Below are positions 52,318-63,864 of a stretch of DNA of 64,000 bases, piece after piece. Positions within the stretch are counted from its first letter, which is position 1, and the number at the start of each line of letters is the position of its first letter. The DNA lies in assembly GCA_018873245.2 (NCBI GenBank), contig JAEMBT020000009.1, positions 15,495,794-15,559,793 of the forward strand, in the 5' to 3' direction. The DNA is from Archegozetes longisetosus. Lineage: Eukaryota; Arthropoda; Arachnida; Sarcoptiformes; Trhypochthoniidae. Below the pieces are notes generated by a model. The model did not search any database and was not told where the DNA came from. It saw only the letters and a list, made by a program, of their open reading frames with translations. Made by a program: the position numbers and the translations under genes.

Positions 52318-52827
52318 TTAACAATCAAGACAAGTCCAATCAACGACACCGGAACCTGAACCAAATCTTTGCATGGTATATTTCTCCATGTCAATTAAGA
52401 ATCCTGTGTTCCTGGAATTTTTAGTGCAACATCCATCACAATCCGAGTCAGAACAATAATCATAGACCTTGGCATCAATCTGACGACTTCCCTGTTTAAT
52501 TCGGAGGGTTTTGAGTTTATATTTTTGGGCATCCTTTGAATGAACAGCAATGATGTTGTTTGCTTTCACCCAACTCTCAGGTTTTTTTCCATCAACAAAT
52601 GCAAATTGACCTGCCCATTGGCAACCATTATATTTGATACACTCTTCACTGTTAGGATCAGGATATGACTCAAAGTTGGTTAGATCTGCTTTTGCTATAA
52701 ACAAAATAAAACAACAATATTAAATGGTTTACAGATAAATATACAAAATTTAAAACATACCAGCTTGAGCAGAATTTTTGAAAAGAATGACTGCAAGCAC
52801 AGTGAGAAGAATGCAAGTGTAACGCAT
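52318..52827 (-). CDS. Secreted double-psi-beta-barrel-like protein, copy A
   Basis: Exon 1 (52761-52827) encodes a 22-residue signal peptide ending SAQA. A 66-bp intron (GTATGT...TTATAG) separates it from exon 2 (52318-52694). Total 147 aa. The mature protein has eight cysteines, with the cluster DYCSDSDCDGCC followed by FLIDMEKYT, resembling RlpA/expansin/barwin-type double-psi beta-barrels; that family call is moderate. Such small secreted folds bind polysaccharide or inhibit proteases in other organisms, so a role in the host-facing, salivary or gut secretome is possible but unproven. TATAAAAGG on the minus strand at about 52912-52919 is placed as a core promoter. Nearly identical to the gene at 59844-60353; both share intron and promoter. 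Confidence 0.85.
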
Positions 52828-52911
52828 TTTGTTTAGTATTATACAATATTAGGTATTTCAACGGAACCTCGTTCAGTCAGAATGTGATTATCTAATGTAA
52901 TGGTCGCATTC

Positions 52912-52920
52912 CTTTTATAC
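52912..52920 (-). promoter_or_regulatory. TATA box of secreted-protein gene A
   Basis: GTATAAAAGG, about 90 bases upstream of the ATG and conserved in the paralogue. The similarity of the two loci drops shortly upstream of it. Confidence 0.6.
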
Positions 52921-52959
52921 GCTTTATTATCCTAGAGAAATGAGGGTTTTAATATGCAT

Positions 52960-54270
52960 TGAAGGTCTTTTTCGAAGAAACACCTGTTTTTAATTAATAC
53001 TAACGTAAGAGAATTTATATGCATTGATGGTAGTGTCAGAAAATTTAAGTTATAAACATAACAACAAGTGTGGCTCATTCTGCAATGTTATAAAGACTAC
53101 ATCTGCAATAACCTTCTGTTAATTACAAACTTCAATAATAATATCATTCATCAATAGATCAATGTTTAATAATGGAAATTCAATACTTTATAACATATGT
53201 TGAAAATGTTGTCCATTATTTTCTAAACAAAGTTTAACTCATTTAATCATGTTGTCTAAAACTCTTAATTGCGTTTGAGAAGTTATTTGCTTGGTCACAA
53301 CAATAGTTAGTTAATAAGTAAGTCTTATATACAATGACTATCTCTTTTATTGTAAACACCATTTTTGACAATAAAGTATTTTTAAACAAAACATCACGAT
53401 TGAGGAATATTCTTTTCTTCAGCTTATTTCAAACTTTATTTATGAGTAGCATCTGATCTATGTTTAATAGTAAAGAAAAATTATACTCAATATGTGAATT
53501 TAGAATCTAAAAAGACATACTGTATTGTAAAAACAGAACACATTATGAGATGAAACTTTTTCAATACATGAAAAATTCATTAAAAATGCATAAAATTATT
53601 AATATTAAATTACTTGCAGAAAACTTAACAACGATTTTAAGTTTTTTCTTTTCTTTAGTTATACAGTTTTTGCATTTTTACCTGAATATTAATTTTAGTT
53701 TGACTTAAATTTAAATCACAATCGTTATGTTTAGAAGCAGTTAAGTCAGTGTTGAGTTCACTTGTATAAGAACTTATACACTTAAATTAAGTATTTGACG
53801 TTATGTTAAATTTTTTTTATTAATTCAACGTTTAGTGTTATATAACTTAACGTTAATAATTTGAATAATTGTTGAAATTTTAAAAATCCTTAGGTACACT
53901 TCCGTTTAGGTTTTGCTCCCAATCTTGATGAAACTGATATATTTAATGCTTTTGAAATCCTGAATTGAATGGTGAAGGTCGAAGTTGCGATGACAACCCT
54001 TACTGCGACATCGCACAAAATCCATAAGAGAAAAAAGATTAAAGTAACCTGACTACTTCTGACCAGATCTAACCTAACCTAACCTGACAGATCAGTGTCA
54101 ATGTGGCAGTCAATGAGAGCATCACGCTTTTTCATCGCTCTCTATAATTCAATTAATAATTGTGATAATATTAAAAGTTCTGGGAAAGCTAATATAGTTA
54201 AATGTGTTAATGATTAGGGTAATATCGAAAGCAAAATCAAGTTATAATTAGATTTAATTTGAGCTCAGAA
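52960..54270. other. Non-coding stretch with an inverted repeat copy
   Basis: 53630-53790 is an inverted copy of part of the repeat at 62700-62840 (and 36640-36800). No gene recognised. Confidence 0.5.
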
Positions 54271-54289
54271 GTCTCAAGTCATTTGCAAT

Positions 54290-55140
54290 ATAGCAACAAA
54301 ATGTGGACAAAGAGATCTTTGGAAGACTGAATGAACTGAAAAAGTCATTGGTTACCAAACAATCGTACTCAACAGTTCTTAAGCTAGTACAACAATCACT
54401 CAACGAATTTTGAATAAGAAAACAGAAAATATGGCAATTGTAGATCTAAAGACAGCATAAAGGACTCAAAGGGCCTTATTATGGTGGTTAAATAACTAGT
54501 GAAACACAACAAAGCCAATGCTACACTTAAAATAGTGATATATCTAAAGGTAAAGGACTATCATTCGACTATGAGACTGACAACGACAGTGGAGAATTGA
54601 TCCGATCTCTGGTCAGTGATGATGTACTCGAAGTGTTAAACCCGAAACTCAAATTACCGAAAATTACTATCTACAGAGTCGACAGTGAGTTCAACGAAAC
54701 AAATATTGTTAAAATATCTGTTCTCGAAATTTAAACATTCAACAGTTCTTACAATATCAGCAAAATAAAGATATTGATCGACATATTGTTTGTAAATTCA
54801 AATTTCGGAGAACAAGACCCGATGGCACCAATACATGGGTTCTAGAAGTTAGCCTTAATTAAGACAAGTATTAATTAAAGATAGAAAAGCAAATATTGGC
54901 TACAACCTGTGAAGACTCAGCGAGTATTTACAGATCATTCGCTGTTTCGATCGCAAGCGGTTTAACCATATATTAGAGCCAATTGTCCGTCCGAGCAAAT
55001 TGTTGTTACTCTAGCATAAAACACGAGACTAAAACTAGTGATCCAAAGAAAGTAAACAGTTTTCGTGTGAATTGCGATCGACATAACAAAATTAGGAATA
55101 GAACTCGAAAATTCGCTACAGATTACACCTGAGTGTTTAG
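54290..55140 (+). pseudogene. Non-LTR retrotransposon ORF1 (gag-like) relic
   Basis: Frames on the plus strand give LPKITIYRVDSEFNETNIVK (about 54650-54710), then a WVLEV-like segment and SEYLQIIRCFDRKRFNH, which match the gag-like ORF1 with zinc knuckles that many arthropod LINEs carry. Further Cys/His-spaced residues follow to about 55120. Stops and frameshifts are frequent. No reverse transcriptase was found. Confidence 0.5.
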
Positions 55141-55538
55141 AATAATTCAATTACAGCCGAGAAGTATCGTTGAATCAGCGCCTCAATCAAAAAATGAGAC
55201 TGTTTGAAAAAGAGAAAATTACAAATAATATCATATTGGTAGGTTATGATTAAAAATAAATTTCTATATTTTTCGTTTAACTTATATAAAGGGCATGAAC
55301 ACTGTTACAGTTCATCAAATATCCTAAAGTTTCGTTCAGTACAGCTGATAGCAAACATTTAACACGTTAGGATGATAAAGTAGAAACAATATCAAAACTG
55401 TTCAACTGTTTGGTCGATTTTATGCCTAAATATTACTATTAATATTATAAATTAGTGTATGGATGGCAAATCTGCGAAATTTATAATTTTACTGTTCACA
55501 TAATAATTATATAGTAAGGAACAAAGATTTGAGACTTA

Positions 55539-56466
55539 CAAGTAGACCTTTTTTACATGTACTCTCGGGATTGATTTGAGTGGTATATCATTTGATAGGT
55601 CCTTCAAAATAATTTCCAAAAATATGTCTCCCGTGCCTCTTTTAAGTTTTTTGGCGAATATTGGGTAATTAAATGATATATATCCCTATTAATGAAGAAA
55701 GGGGTGAATCCGGGCTAATAGATCTAGAGAGGTTCCCGACCCTCTACTTCCAAATGTGATACATCATTGGATTCAGTTCGCCGAGTTGAACATTTTGATA
55801 CCACACTTGACCACTTCCAACCAGAACCTGATCACTTCTGGCCACGCAGACCTACACCCTAGAAAATGGATAAATCTGGCTTTACCAAGGTGTAACCCAA
55901 ACCAAACCTGACTTGAGCTAAGGTATAATAGATTCGGTCGCGAAGTGACCTAACCTAATCTCCCTTAGTTTATATCAGGCTTGTTTAGGTTACGACTCTC
56001 TAAGTCCTGGATTATCCATTACGAAGCACTAAACCAAACAAAGATGGATATTTCGAGAACTACATGTGATAATTGATCGAGTGAGGTATCAAAATGCTCA
56101 GCTCGATATCCTGAGCCCAATGATATATCACTTGGCGGGGTTGGCCACTCCCGTTGTGAGTTGGCTAGCAGTGGTCGGGTTCGGGTCAGAAGTGATCAAG
56201 TGTGGTATCAAAATGTTCAGCTCGACTAACTGAATCTAATGATGTATCACATATGGGAGTGGGAGATCGGGAACCCCTCTAGGCCCATTAACCCGGATTC
56301 ACTCCTTTCTTAATTAATAGGGATATATATTATTTAATTACCCAATATTCGCCAAAATACTTAAAAGGGGCACAAGAGACATATTTTTGAAAACGATTTT
56401 GAAAGATCTTTCAAATAGTATACCACTCAAATTAATCCCGAGAGTACATGTAAAAAGGTCTACTTG
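55539..56466. mobile_element. 928-bp fold-back element, TTA target
   Basis: Arms of about 300 bp start CAAGTAGACCTTTTTTACAT and are mirrored at the right end. TTA lies outside both ends (55536-55538, 56467-56469), compatible with a PIF/Harbinger-type 3-bp duplication. Inside, GGTATCAAAATG(C/T)TCAGCTCGA occurs twice as a direct repeat. No transposase. Confidence 0.82.
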
Positions 56467-56952
56467 TTAGTTAGAACTTTATTATTTGATAATATAATAA
56501 TATTACACCAATTTTCATATTAAAACTATAATTAATAGATTAATCAATAAGTCCTATTCGAAATTAATATTTGTTCCCCCTTTTGCCTCAATGACCACTC
56601 GAAGTCGATACGACTTAGACTCGACTAAAGACTTTAAGGTATCAAGTTTTATATCATTCTACATCTATTGTATTTCTTCCTTTCATTCAGTGACAGTCTT
56701 CATACCTGTACAGGTGTTATAATATTTGCTATTGAGAACGGGAGTTTTATTTTATCAAAGGGAGGAGTTTCCAAAGTATGTTTTCAGGTTTATCACTATT
56801 TGTCAAATGACAAATAAACTACTCATTCGAAAAAAATATTCAATGATTTTACATTTTATTTTGGTGGTTTGATATAGTTATAATTTTTACTGGATTTTGC
56901 AGCTCTTATTTTTAATTATATATCCGTGAATTCATTACATGACATCGAGAAG

Positions 56953-57743
56953 TAGTGTTCCCAGGCCATTTTGTCGCTAAACTTGAGAACTTACAAAAAA
57001 TGCCAATTTTCGCCCTGAGTTCGCCTTGAGATTAGTAAATTAAATAAATAATAATGTAACATATTTTAACATCTGTTTATTAATTAATCGCTTTACAAAA
57101 CAAAATTCCATTATTTAGTAAATCTATATTTTGCTGTGATTTGGCTGCAGTAATACAACTTTTATTACCCTTTATAAAATCAATAAAGTCATGACATGAA
57201 AGAAAAATTATTTTTGATACAAATTTCGGCTTTAATTAGATTTATGTCCATTCGGTTCCGTTCGTCGGTCCAAACCTTCTTAAGTTCGCTGAAAACCCGT
57301 TCCACGAATTCATTCCCTACAGGAATCGCGAGAACTGTTTCGATAACTTTATTCAGATTCTCTGAGTCAAACGCAATCACAAATTATATCAATCACAAAT
57401 AGTATTTGTTAACTGATAAAGTTAATCAAACGACTCATTAATGCTATCATTAAAATAATTTGTTATCAAATCATAGCTTTTTATGCAAAACACTTCCCCA
57501 AAACTATTTTAATAATTAGATTCTGTGTATAAACACATTCTATGCACTAACCCATTATTGTTAGTATTGATTGCTTATCATAAGTGACATTAGTTTACGG
57601 TTTAGTGCATAATATGCGTTGAGTTTTTTCCCAAAATATTTAACTTGAGATTCTATTCTCAAGTTATATGACCCAACTTGAGGCCTGAGATAGACCTCAA
57701 TAACTTGAGAATCAAGCTGAAAACTTGAGACCTGGGAACACTA
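56953..57743 (-). mobile_element. Deleted hAT element with perfect 8-bp target duplication
   Basis: A 791-bp element with ends TAGTGTTCCCAGG and CCTGGGAACACTA. TCGAGAAG flanks both sides (56945-56952, 57744-57751). On the minus strand 57380-57189 encodes a hAT dimerisation domain: NEFVERVFSELKKVWTDERN and NLIKAEICIKNNF. The rest of the transposase is missing, so it is non-autonomous. Confidence 0.9.
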
Positions 57744-58439
57744 TCGAGAAGTGTGCTTTTGTACGTCTCGACTTTAACAGCGTTAACACTCAAACTATTT
57801 CTTTCATCAGACCATAGATTATTATTTTATACAATTCAAGCCATTATACAATTAAAAATCATTTTTAAAAGCTTCTAATCAGTCAAAACATGAGAAAATG
57901 TCTCAGGTTATAGGTCAACTTCGGGACCAGAAAAAGACCTTAAAACTGAAGATATAATACCCGTGCTTACCTACTCTCTCAACAGGATGGCCAAGTCAGA
58001 AACTGTTAAGTGTAGGACAAAAAAATTTGGCTTCCTTATAAATATTTTTTAAGATATTAATTTTAAACAAAATATATTTAGAAATTCACAACCTTTATTT
58101 ATTGTTTAAAAACTTATATTGCTTCTGAGACTTTGCTGGAAATAATTCGTTATTGCTTTTATTGAAATCATAAATCACACGATGTGAATGACAATAAGTT
58201 TTAACCGTTTATCTGATAAACAGATTAAAATTCATTTTATCTAAAGACTTTCACACATTTTAAGATAAGAAACATGTCGACAACAAAATTTCATTCTTTG
58301 CATTATACAAAAACATACAGTGGAGATTTTTAAAAGTAAATATTAAAACGTGTCATATTTTTCGTCCCTCAAAAAGTGCATGCGGGATGCGGGACACAAC
58401 TCTTAAACACGGAACAATCACCCACGATGCGAGACACTT

Positions 58440-59273
58440 AGTCACCCTATCTCTCAACCTTTCGCTTCATAATTCCCCAAATATTTTCGATAAGATTTAG
58501 GTATGGGCAACCCATCAGCCACTTAAGAACCAAAATCTTTTTATTCTTAATGAAATTCGTTGGCGATCGCGAAGTATGTGGCTTTGCGTTTTCCTGCTGA
58601 GGGGTATAGATTTCGGGCACGGTTCAGGCATTGTAGGATAGCGTACGTTGATAATATCCTAATAAACAGTTGTGTACATGGTTCTAACAACAACGGGAAA
58701 GTTCATCTTCCCACAGAGTGACATGCCTCCCTATACCATCACTCTTTCACAATATTTTGGGATCTTTTTAGTAGGCTTTCCTTTGGATCACCTAGTATTG
58801 CTATTGAACTAAAAGATACTCTCGTTGGTGAACCGAAAATCGTTCCAGTCCTGGTTAAGAAGTTGTTCGGTCCACTTGTTTTGTTTATATTATTTTTGTT
58901 TTTTTATGTTAGCATCGACTTTGGTTTAGGAACTTGCCTTAAGCATCCTGTGGTGTTCAGATAACGAAAAATGGTCCAGTGAAGTACCAAAGGGCTTCCT
59001 TTCGTACCGGCGACCCTAGCGATTTCTTGCCGTGACAAGCTATTGTACCTTCGTACCGGCGCCGATACCCGTCGTTTATCATTAACTCCCAACTTTTGAG
59101 ATCTGCCCAATCCTTACCTTCAACCAACTCCTGTACCGATTTTCACGCGATTTTCTAACACACAATGCAGTAACACGACTAGTTTTCCTCATTTCCATTA
59201 ATATTTCGGAATAAATAACTCTATTGTTAATTAAAAACTGAAGTCTCTCGCGCTTTCTTCGCTAGTTAGCCAT
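58440..59273 (-). pseudogene. Tc1-like transposase relic
   Basis: From ATG (59271-59273) the minus strand shows in order a helix-turn-helix N-terminus (RKRERLQFLINN), a DNA-binding repeat (SLSRQEIARVAG), DWNDFRFTNESIF around the second catalytic Asp, and QQENAKPHTS then NLIENIWGIMKRKVE at the C-terminus. Frameshifts and stops interrupt it, including TAG at codon 4. Terminal repeats were not identified. It sits directly downstream of secreted-protein gene B. Confidence 0.8.
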
Positions 59274-59843
59274 ATTTGGCGCAAAAGTATGCATATGTTC
59301 TTTATAACCTTAACTGATTGAATCGAGTTTAGCATTATACTCAAGAGATTCTTGGATTTATTTGATATAAAACTCGTTCAGGTGCGAAAAAGATTTTAGA
59401 ATTTATTATGCATAATGCAAAGACATACAGAGTCTCAAATTTTTTGCTCCTAATTGTATAATGAAGGCAAATACTGCACCATCGGTTTCAACTATCAATC
59501 AGTTCTCCGAATCTACTGTATATTCAAATTCAAGAAAGCGCTGAATTGAACATTTAATAATATAATATAAGATATGAACCCATTTTTACACGTTTTACGC
59601 TAAAATTTAATGAAAATGTAAAAATTGTTTGTTTATATAGAAATCTGAATCCCAACTCTTAATTTCACTTTACTTTTATCTAACAGTCTGAATGTCATAT
59701 TTATTATAAAAATAGATTTTAAATTTTACTTACCTATTAGTAATAATTTTTAGATTGATATACTTTTCAAATTCAATTATTTTTGTTAAAAGTGCAGTAG
59801 AGTCAATAAGTGATTGATAAAATCAATGAATTGACAACTTATT

Positions 59844-60353
59844 TTAACAATCAAGACAAGTCCATTCAACAACACCAGAACCTGAACCAAATCTTTGCAT
59901 GGTGTATTTCTCTATATCAATTAAGAATCCTGTGTTCTTACAATTTTTAGTGCAACATCCATCACAATCCGAGTCAGAACAATAATCATAGACCTTGGCA
60001 TCAATCTGACGACTTCCCTGTTTAATTCGGAAGGTCTTGAGTTTATATTTTTGGGCATCCTTTGAATGAACAGCAATGATGTTGTTTGCTTTCACCCAAC
60101 TCTCAGGTTTTTTTCCATCAACAAATGCAAATTGACCTGCCCAATAGCAACCATTATAATCAATACACTCTTCACTGTTAGGATCAGGATATGACTCAAA
60201 GTTGGTCAGATCTGCTTTTGCTATAAACAAAATAAAACAACAATATTAAATGGTTTACAGATAAATATACAAAATTTAAAACATACCAGCTTGAGCAGAA
60301 TTTTTGAAAAGAATGACTGCAAGCACAGCGAGAAGAATGCAAGTGTAACGCAT
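59844..60353 (-). CDS. Secreted double-psi-beta-barrel-like protein, copy B
   Basis: Exon 1 60287-60353 (signal peptide identical in sequence to copy A), 66-bp intron, exon 2 59844-60220; 147 aa. Compared with copy A the mature protein has seven replacements (K to D, Q to Y, L to F, S to C, R to K, M to I, D to E) and about seven silent changes. The S-to-C change gives it a ninth mature cysteine. The barrel core (DYCSDSDCDGCC) is unchanged. Probably secreted like copy A. Confidence 0.85.
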
Positions 60354-60438
60354 TTTGTTTAGTATTATACAATATTAGGTATTTCAATGGAACCTTGTTC
60401 AGTCAGAATGTGATCATCTAATGTAATGGTCGCATTCC

Positions 60439-60445
60439 TTTTATA
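60439..60445 (-). promoter_or_regulatory. TATA box of secreted-protein gene B
   Basis: TATAAAA, same spacing from the ATG as in copy A. Confidence 0.6.
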
Positions 60446-60772
60446 CGCTTTATTATCCTAGCCACATGGGAATTCTAACATGCATTGAAGGTCTTTTTCG
60501 AAAAACATCCTATTAGAATTTTACCAACATGAGAGAATCTGATATCTTTTACAGATTTATGAGGACTTTCGACTATATGATCCCAGGTTATCATTGGGAA
60601 GGAATATATTTTTTTACTGTCAACTCTATGAATATTTTATAAAGTACATAGCACAATATCGAATAATATTACATCAAGATAAAAACATAGATATTATGTA
60701 AAGATAACAACAAAGGTAACTTATTTTATAGAATTATAAAGACTACATCTGTAATGACCTTCCTTTGATTAA

Positions 60773-60880
60773 TAGAAAAGTGATTTTTCTGTGAAAAATG
60801 TTAATATCTTAAATTGTTACCTTCGGTAATCATTAAAATTAGTTCAAATCGTCTTTTAAATTTCAAATATAGACTTCTAT
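60773..60880. mobile_element. Decayed half of the hAT MITE
   Basis: AATTGTTACCTTCGGTAATC and its surroundings resemble the left half of the MITE at 11432-11618 (AATTGTTATCTTCGGTAATC). The right half is absent. Confidence 0.55.
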
Positions 60881-61194
60881 TCCACCAGACTTACTGATTT
60901 TATGCTTTGCCACCGGATAGAATCGGCTTGAGTTTATGAGCCAATTTGACTGTTTTGCAACTGTTTCGTACCAGTTTTGATAAACTTTTAAAACATAATT
61001 ACAATTCCTATTTATATACATGTAAATGCTTTGACTTTAACTTTATTTCATCTCAAAAGGTAAAATCAATGTATAGAGCACAGAATTAATATTATGTACG
61101 TACTTCTTGTTTCAGTTGAAGTCGAAAGATCACCTTGGTGATGAAAAAATAATTTAAACGAAGATAAAGTTCATCACCAAAAAACATTTTATTA

Positions 61195-61729
61195 TAAGGA
61201 TTTCCATTTAATCCCGCGTATTTTTAAGAGTGAAATTTTAACATGAAATATGAATAGATTTCAATTGTGTAAAGATCGTTTTCGTTTTTCATTCGAAAGA
61301 ACATATATTTGTGTTTAATTTATTATCAAAGAAATTTTTGTCAATCGTATGCACAAGATGTGGGCCACATTACCGATAAGGTGCACATACGACAGCATAT
61401 GTTATATAATTCAATTGAGCATCAAATGCAAGTGGTCGCCAATAACATCAATGAGACCTACGGGCAAGCGGTCAGTGTCCGACAATGCCAGGAAGTGGTT
61501 TAGTCGATTCCGATCAGGTAACCTCGGCCTCGAAAACCTCCCGATAAGTGGCCGATATATAGTGGTGGACAAATACGTCCTGCAGGTACAGGACGAAGAG
61601 GACCCGCGGAAAACACTCAAAGAATTGGCGGACATACTTGGGTGCTCAAAATCAGCCGTCGCTGTCCATCTTCAAAAGATCCTTACAATTTCATCCTTGA
61701 AATACGCGGGAATTAAATGGAAATCCTTA
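61195..61729 (+). mobile_element. Second internally deleted mariner element
   Basis: Ends TAAGGATTTCCATTTAAT mirror each other over about 28 bp, with TA at 61193-61194 and 61730-61731. The plus strand encodes a mariner N-terminus (NNINETYGQ, then WFSRFRSGN, and the second helix-turn-helix with ELADILGCSKSAVAVHL). An extra G near 61494 shifts the frame within CQE|WF. The catalytic domain is missing. Size 535 bp, almost the same as the element at 35098-35625, but with a different join. Confidence 0.88.
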
Positions 61730-61939
61730 TACTTAATATAATAGCAACTCTATTCTCAATGAAAAATAATGCCTTGTATAAGTCATTGTATGTCATAATA
61801 TTGTGATTTAGGCTATTTTACGTTCCAAATAAAAAGCGGTTTAACTACCGATCTTTGAAATTTTTACCACAGATTACCAACCAATTCTACTGCGTTATAT
61901 CACTGAAAATTCACCACTTAATTCATTAAAAGAAATTGA

Positions 61940-62110
61940 GCGTCCGGTGATAAACTTTCAGGAAGAGTTGTGGGCGACCTTAGAGAAGGCCCACCAAACG
62001 ATGTGTGACGCTTTGTAGCGTCAATATTTCATAAATTTATTGAAATCGATGCCTAGAAGATTGGGAGAGGTATTAGAGGCGGGTGATGGTCACACCAGCT
62101 ATTAGTTTCA
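61940..62110 (+). pseudogene. Tc1-type transposase C-terminal scrap
   Basis: ELWATLEKAHQTMCDAL, a stop, then NLLKSMPRRLGEVLEAGDGH and a terminal TAG fit the C-terminus of Tc1-like transposases (the MPRR...GGH pattern). The upstream catalytic part was not found. Confidence 0.65.
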
Positions 62111-62389
62111 CTTTTGACTCCATTTTTGTACATATTGTAAAAAGTCAGCACATGTTTCAATGAGAAAATAAGAATCCATTGCTATGACAAATTTAAACTT
62201 TTTATTCCAATAAAACTGTCGTGCAACTTCGAATGAGATTTTCTCTATTTAATTCATTAAGCGATAACCGGTTATTACTCTTTGTCATTCAATTAACATG
62301 TTAGAGATGTCCACATTTCAATAAATAATATCCAATACGTCTTTTTATCTTAAGACGTCACATATAATAATTCATTACAGATAACACTT

Positions 62390-62850
62390 TAATCATATGA
62401 TTTCAGTTTACTTTATTATTTTGCCAAAACATGGTTCAAAAAGCATCATTCAAACATATCTTTGAAGTCTGTGTTTGATAAGAAGCTATAGTGACAGATA
62501 TGAGGATTATCTCCTATTCAGTTGTTTTACCAAGCGTGACGCTTTAAGATGGAAGACATATTTAATATTTATTCAAGTATGGATATCTCTAGCATGTTAA
62601 TTAAACGCAAACTCAGTACTGGGGTTTTAACAATTATTTAAATTAATAATAAGTCTAAATGTTGAATTAATCACAAAAAACTAACATAACATCATATACT
62701 TATTTAAGTGTATAAGTTTTTGTATAAATTAATTCAACGCTGACTTGACTTCTCCTAAACATAATAGTTATGATTTAAATTTAAGTCAAACTAAAATTAA
62801 TATTCAGGTGAAAAATGTAAAACTGTATAATTCAAGAAAAAACTTGAATT
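62390..62850. repeat. Dispersed repeat, copy 2
   Basis: Matches 36340-36800 through most of its length. 62280-62345 is an inverted copy of part of it, so the region may have arisen by inverted insertion. Confidence 0.7.
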
Positions 62851-62883
62851 CTTTGTTAACTTTTCTACAGGTAATTCAATATA

Positions 62884-63789
62884 ACGGGGTGTTTATAAAA
62901 AATTGCACAAAGTGAAAATTCAAATAATTTAAACACTAAGAGTTCATTTAATTAAAAAAATTATATCTCAAGTAAAGTATGTAATTTGAAGGAAATAATC
63001 AGTGGACGATCGCTAATGGCCCGAGTTGTGCACAAATCCTGACCCGTTTGCGGACACTTGCAATACCGATTTTGACAACATTCGGGTCTACTTTTTAAGA
63101 CAATACTTAATTCAATTCTTTAGTGTTCCCTACGACCCAACCCTTCTTGTACACAATTTGACTCAAATATAATAAAAAGTCTTCAATTGGACGACATCGC
63201 GAGACATTCTCTGGATTTCGATATTTGGGTGCATATTTGATGCGTTTTGTGTTGAGATACCTGACGACTAATTATTGTTTTTATGTTAGTCTTCAATGAA
63301 CAGAATCCGTCTTTACTTCAAACACTCCCTCAAATACACGTTTTGGTCGACTGAGAGACCGCTATTCCGGAGATAAGGCCGCGAATAGCCATGTTTGAAA
63401 ATCGCTATCTTATCCATAACTTAACTTTGTGTTCAAATTTCTGTTTCGGCTGATATTTGACTAAATCTGGAGTTGATTTTGTTAGAGAAGAAAAGTTAGA
63501 ATAATATTATATACCGTTCTCATGAGTACTCCTTCATTGATAAAATGATTTACAGTAAACTTTAATGGTTTGATTTTGTGTTTTAAACAAAATGTTACGA
63601 TCCTTTCCCGAAGTATCTTTGGTTTTGATGGCATAACCCACTTATTATTAATTATAATTTAAAGAAAATCACAGAAAATATAAACAAGAATTCAAAGTTA
63701 AAAATTATGCATAATTTGATTACAAGTGTTATGTTTTTGCTACAGATTTTTAATCTAAAAGTTTGTGCAATTTTTTATTGACAGTACGT
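62884..63789 (-). mobile_element. Deleted Tc1/mariner-superfamily element
   Basis: Inverted ends share ATAAAAAATTGCACAAA near both termini, each with TA outside (62882-62883, 63790-63791). The minus strand at about 63420-62990 carries decayed transposase: SVDQNVYLRECLK, then near the C-terminus VDPNVVKIGIASVRKRVRIC. Stops and shifts make it inactive. Size 906 bp. Confidence 0.7.
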
Positions 63790-63864
63790 TATTTATGTAT
63801 TTTTGACAAATTTTTTATATATTGAAGAAACTTCACCTCATAATGTGTTTTATTTTTATAATTA

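Noticed and set aside
52670-52861. Minus-strand 63-codon ORF over exon 1 and intron of the secreted-protein gene
   Set aside because: Wrong frame; the signal peptide is in another frame and joins exon 2 through a proper intron. The same applies at 60196-60387.
54962-55150. Minus-strand ORF
   Set aside because: Antisense of the LINE ORF1 relic.
57196-57402. Plus-strand 68-codon ORF
   Set aside because: Complement of the hAT dimerisation domain on the minus strand.
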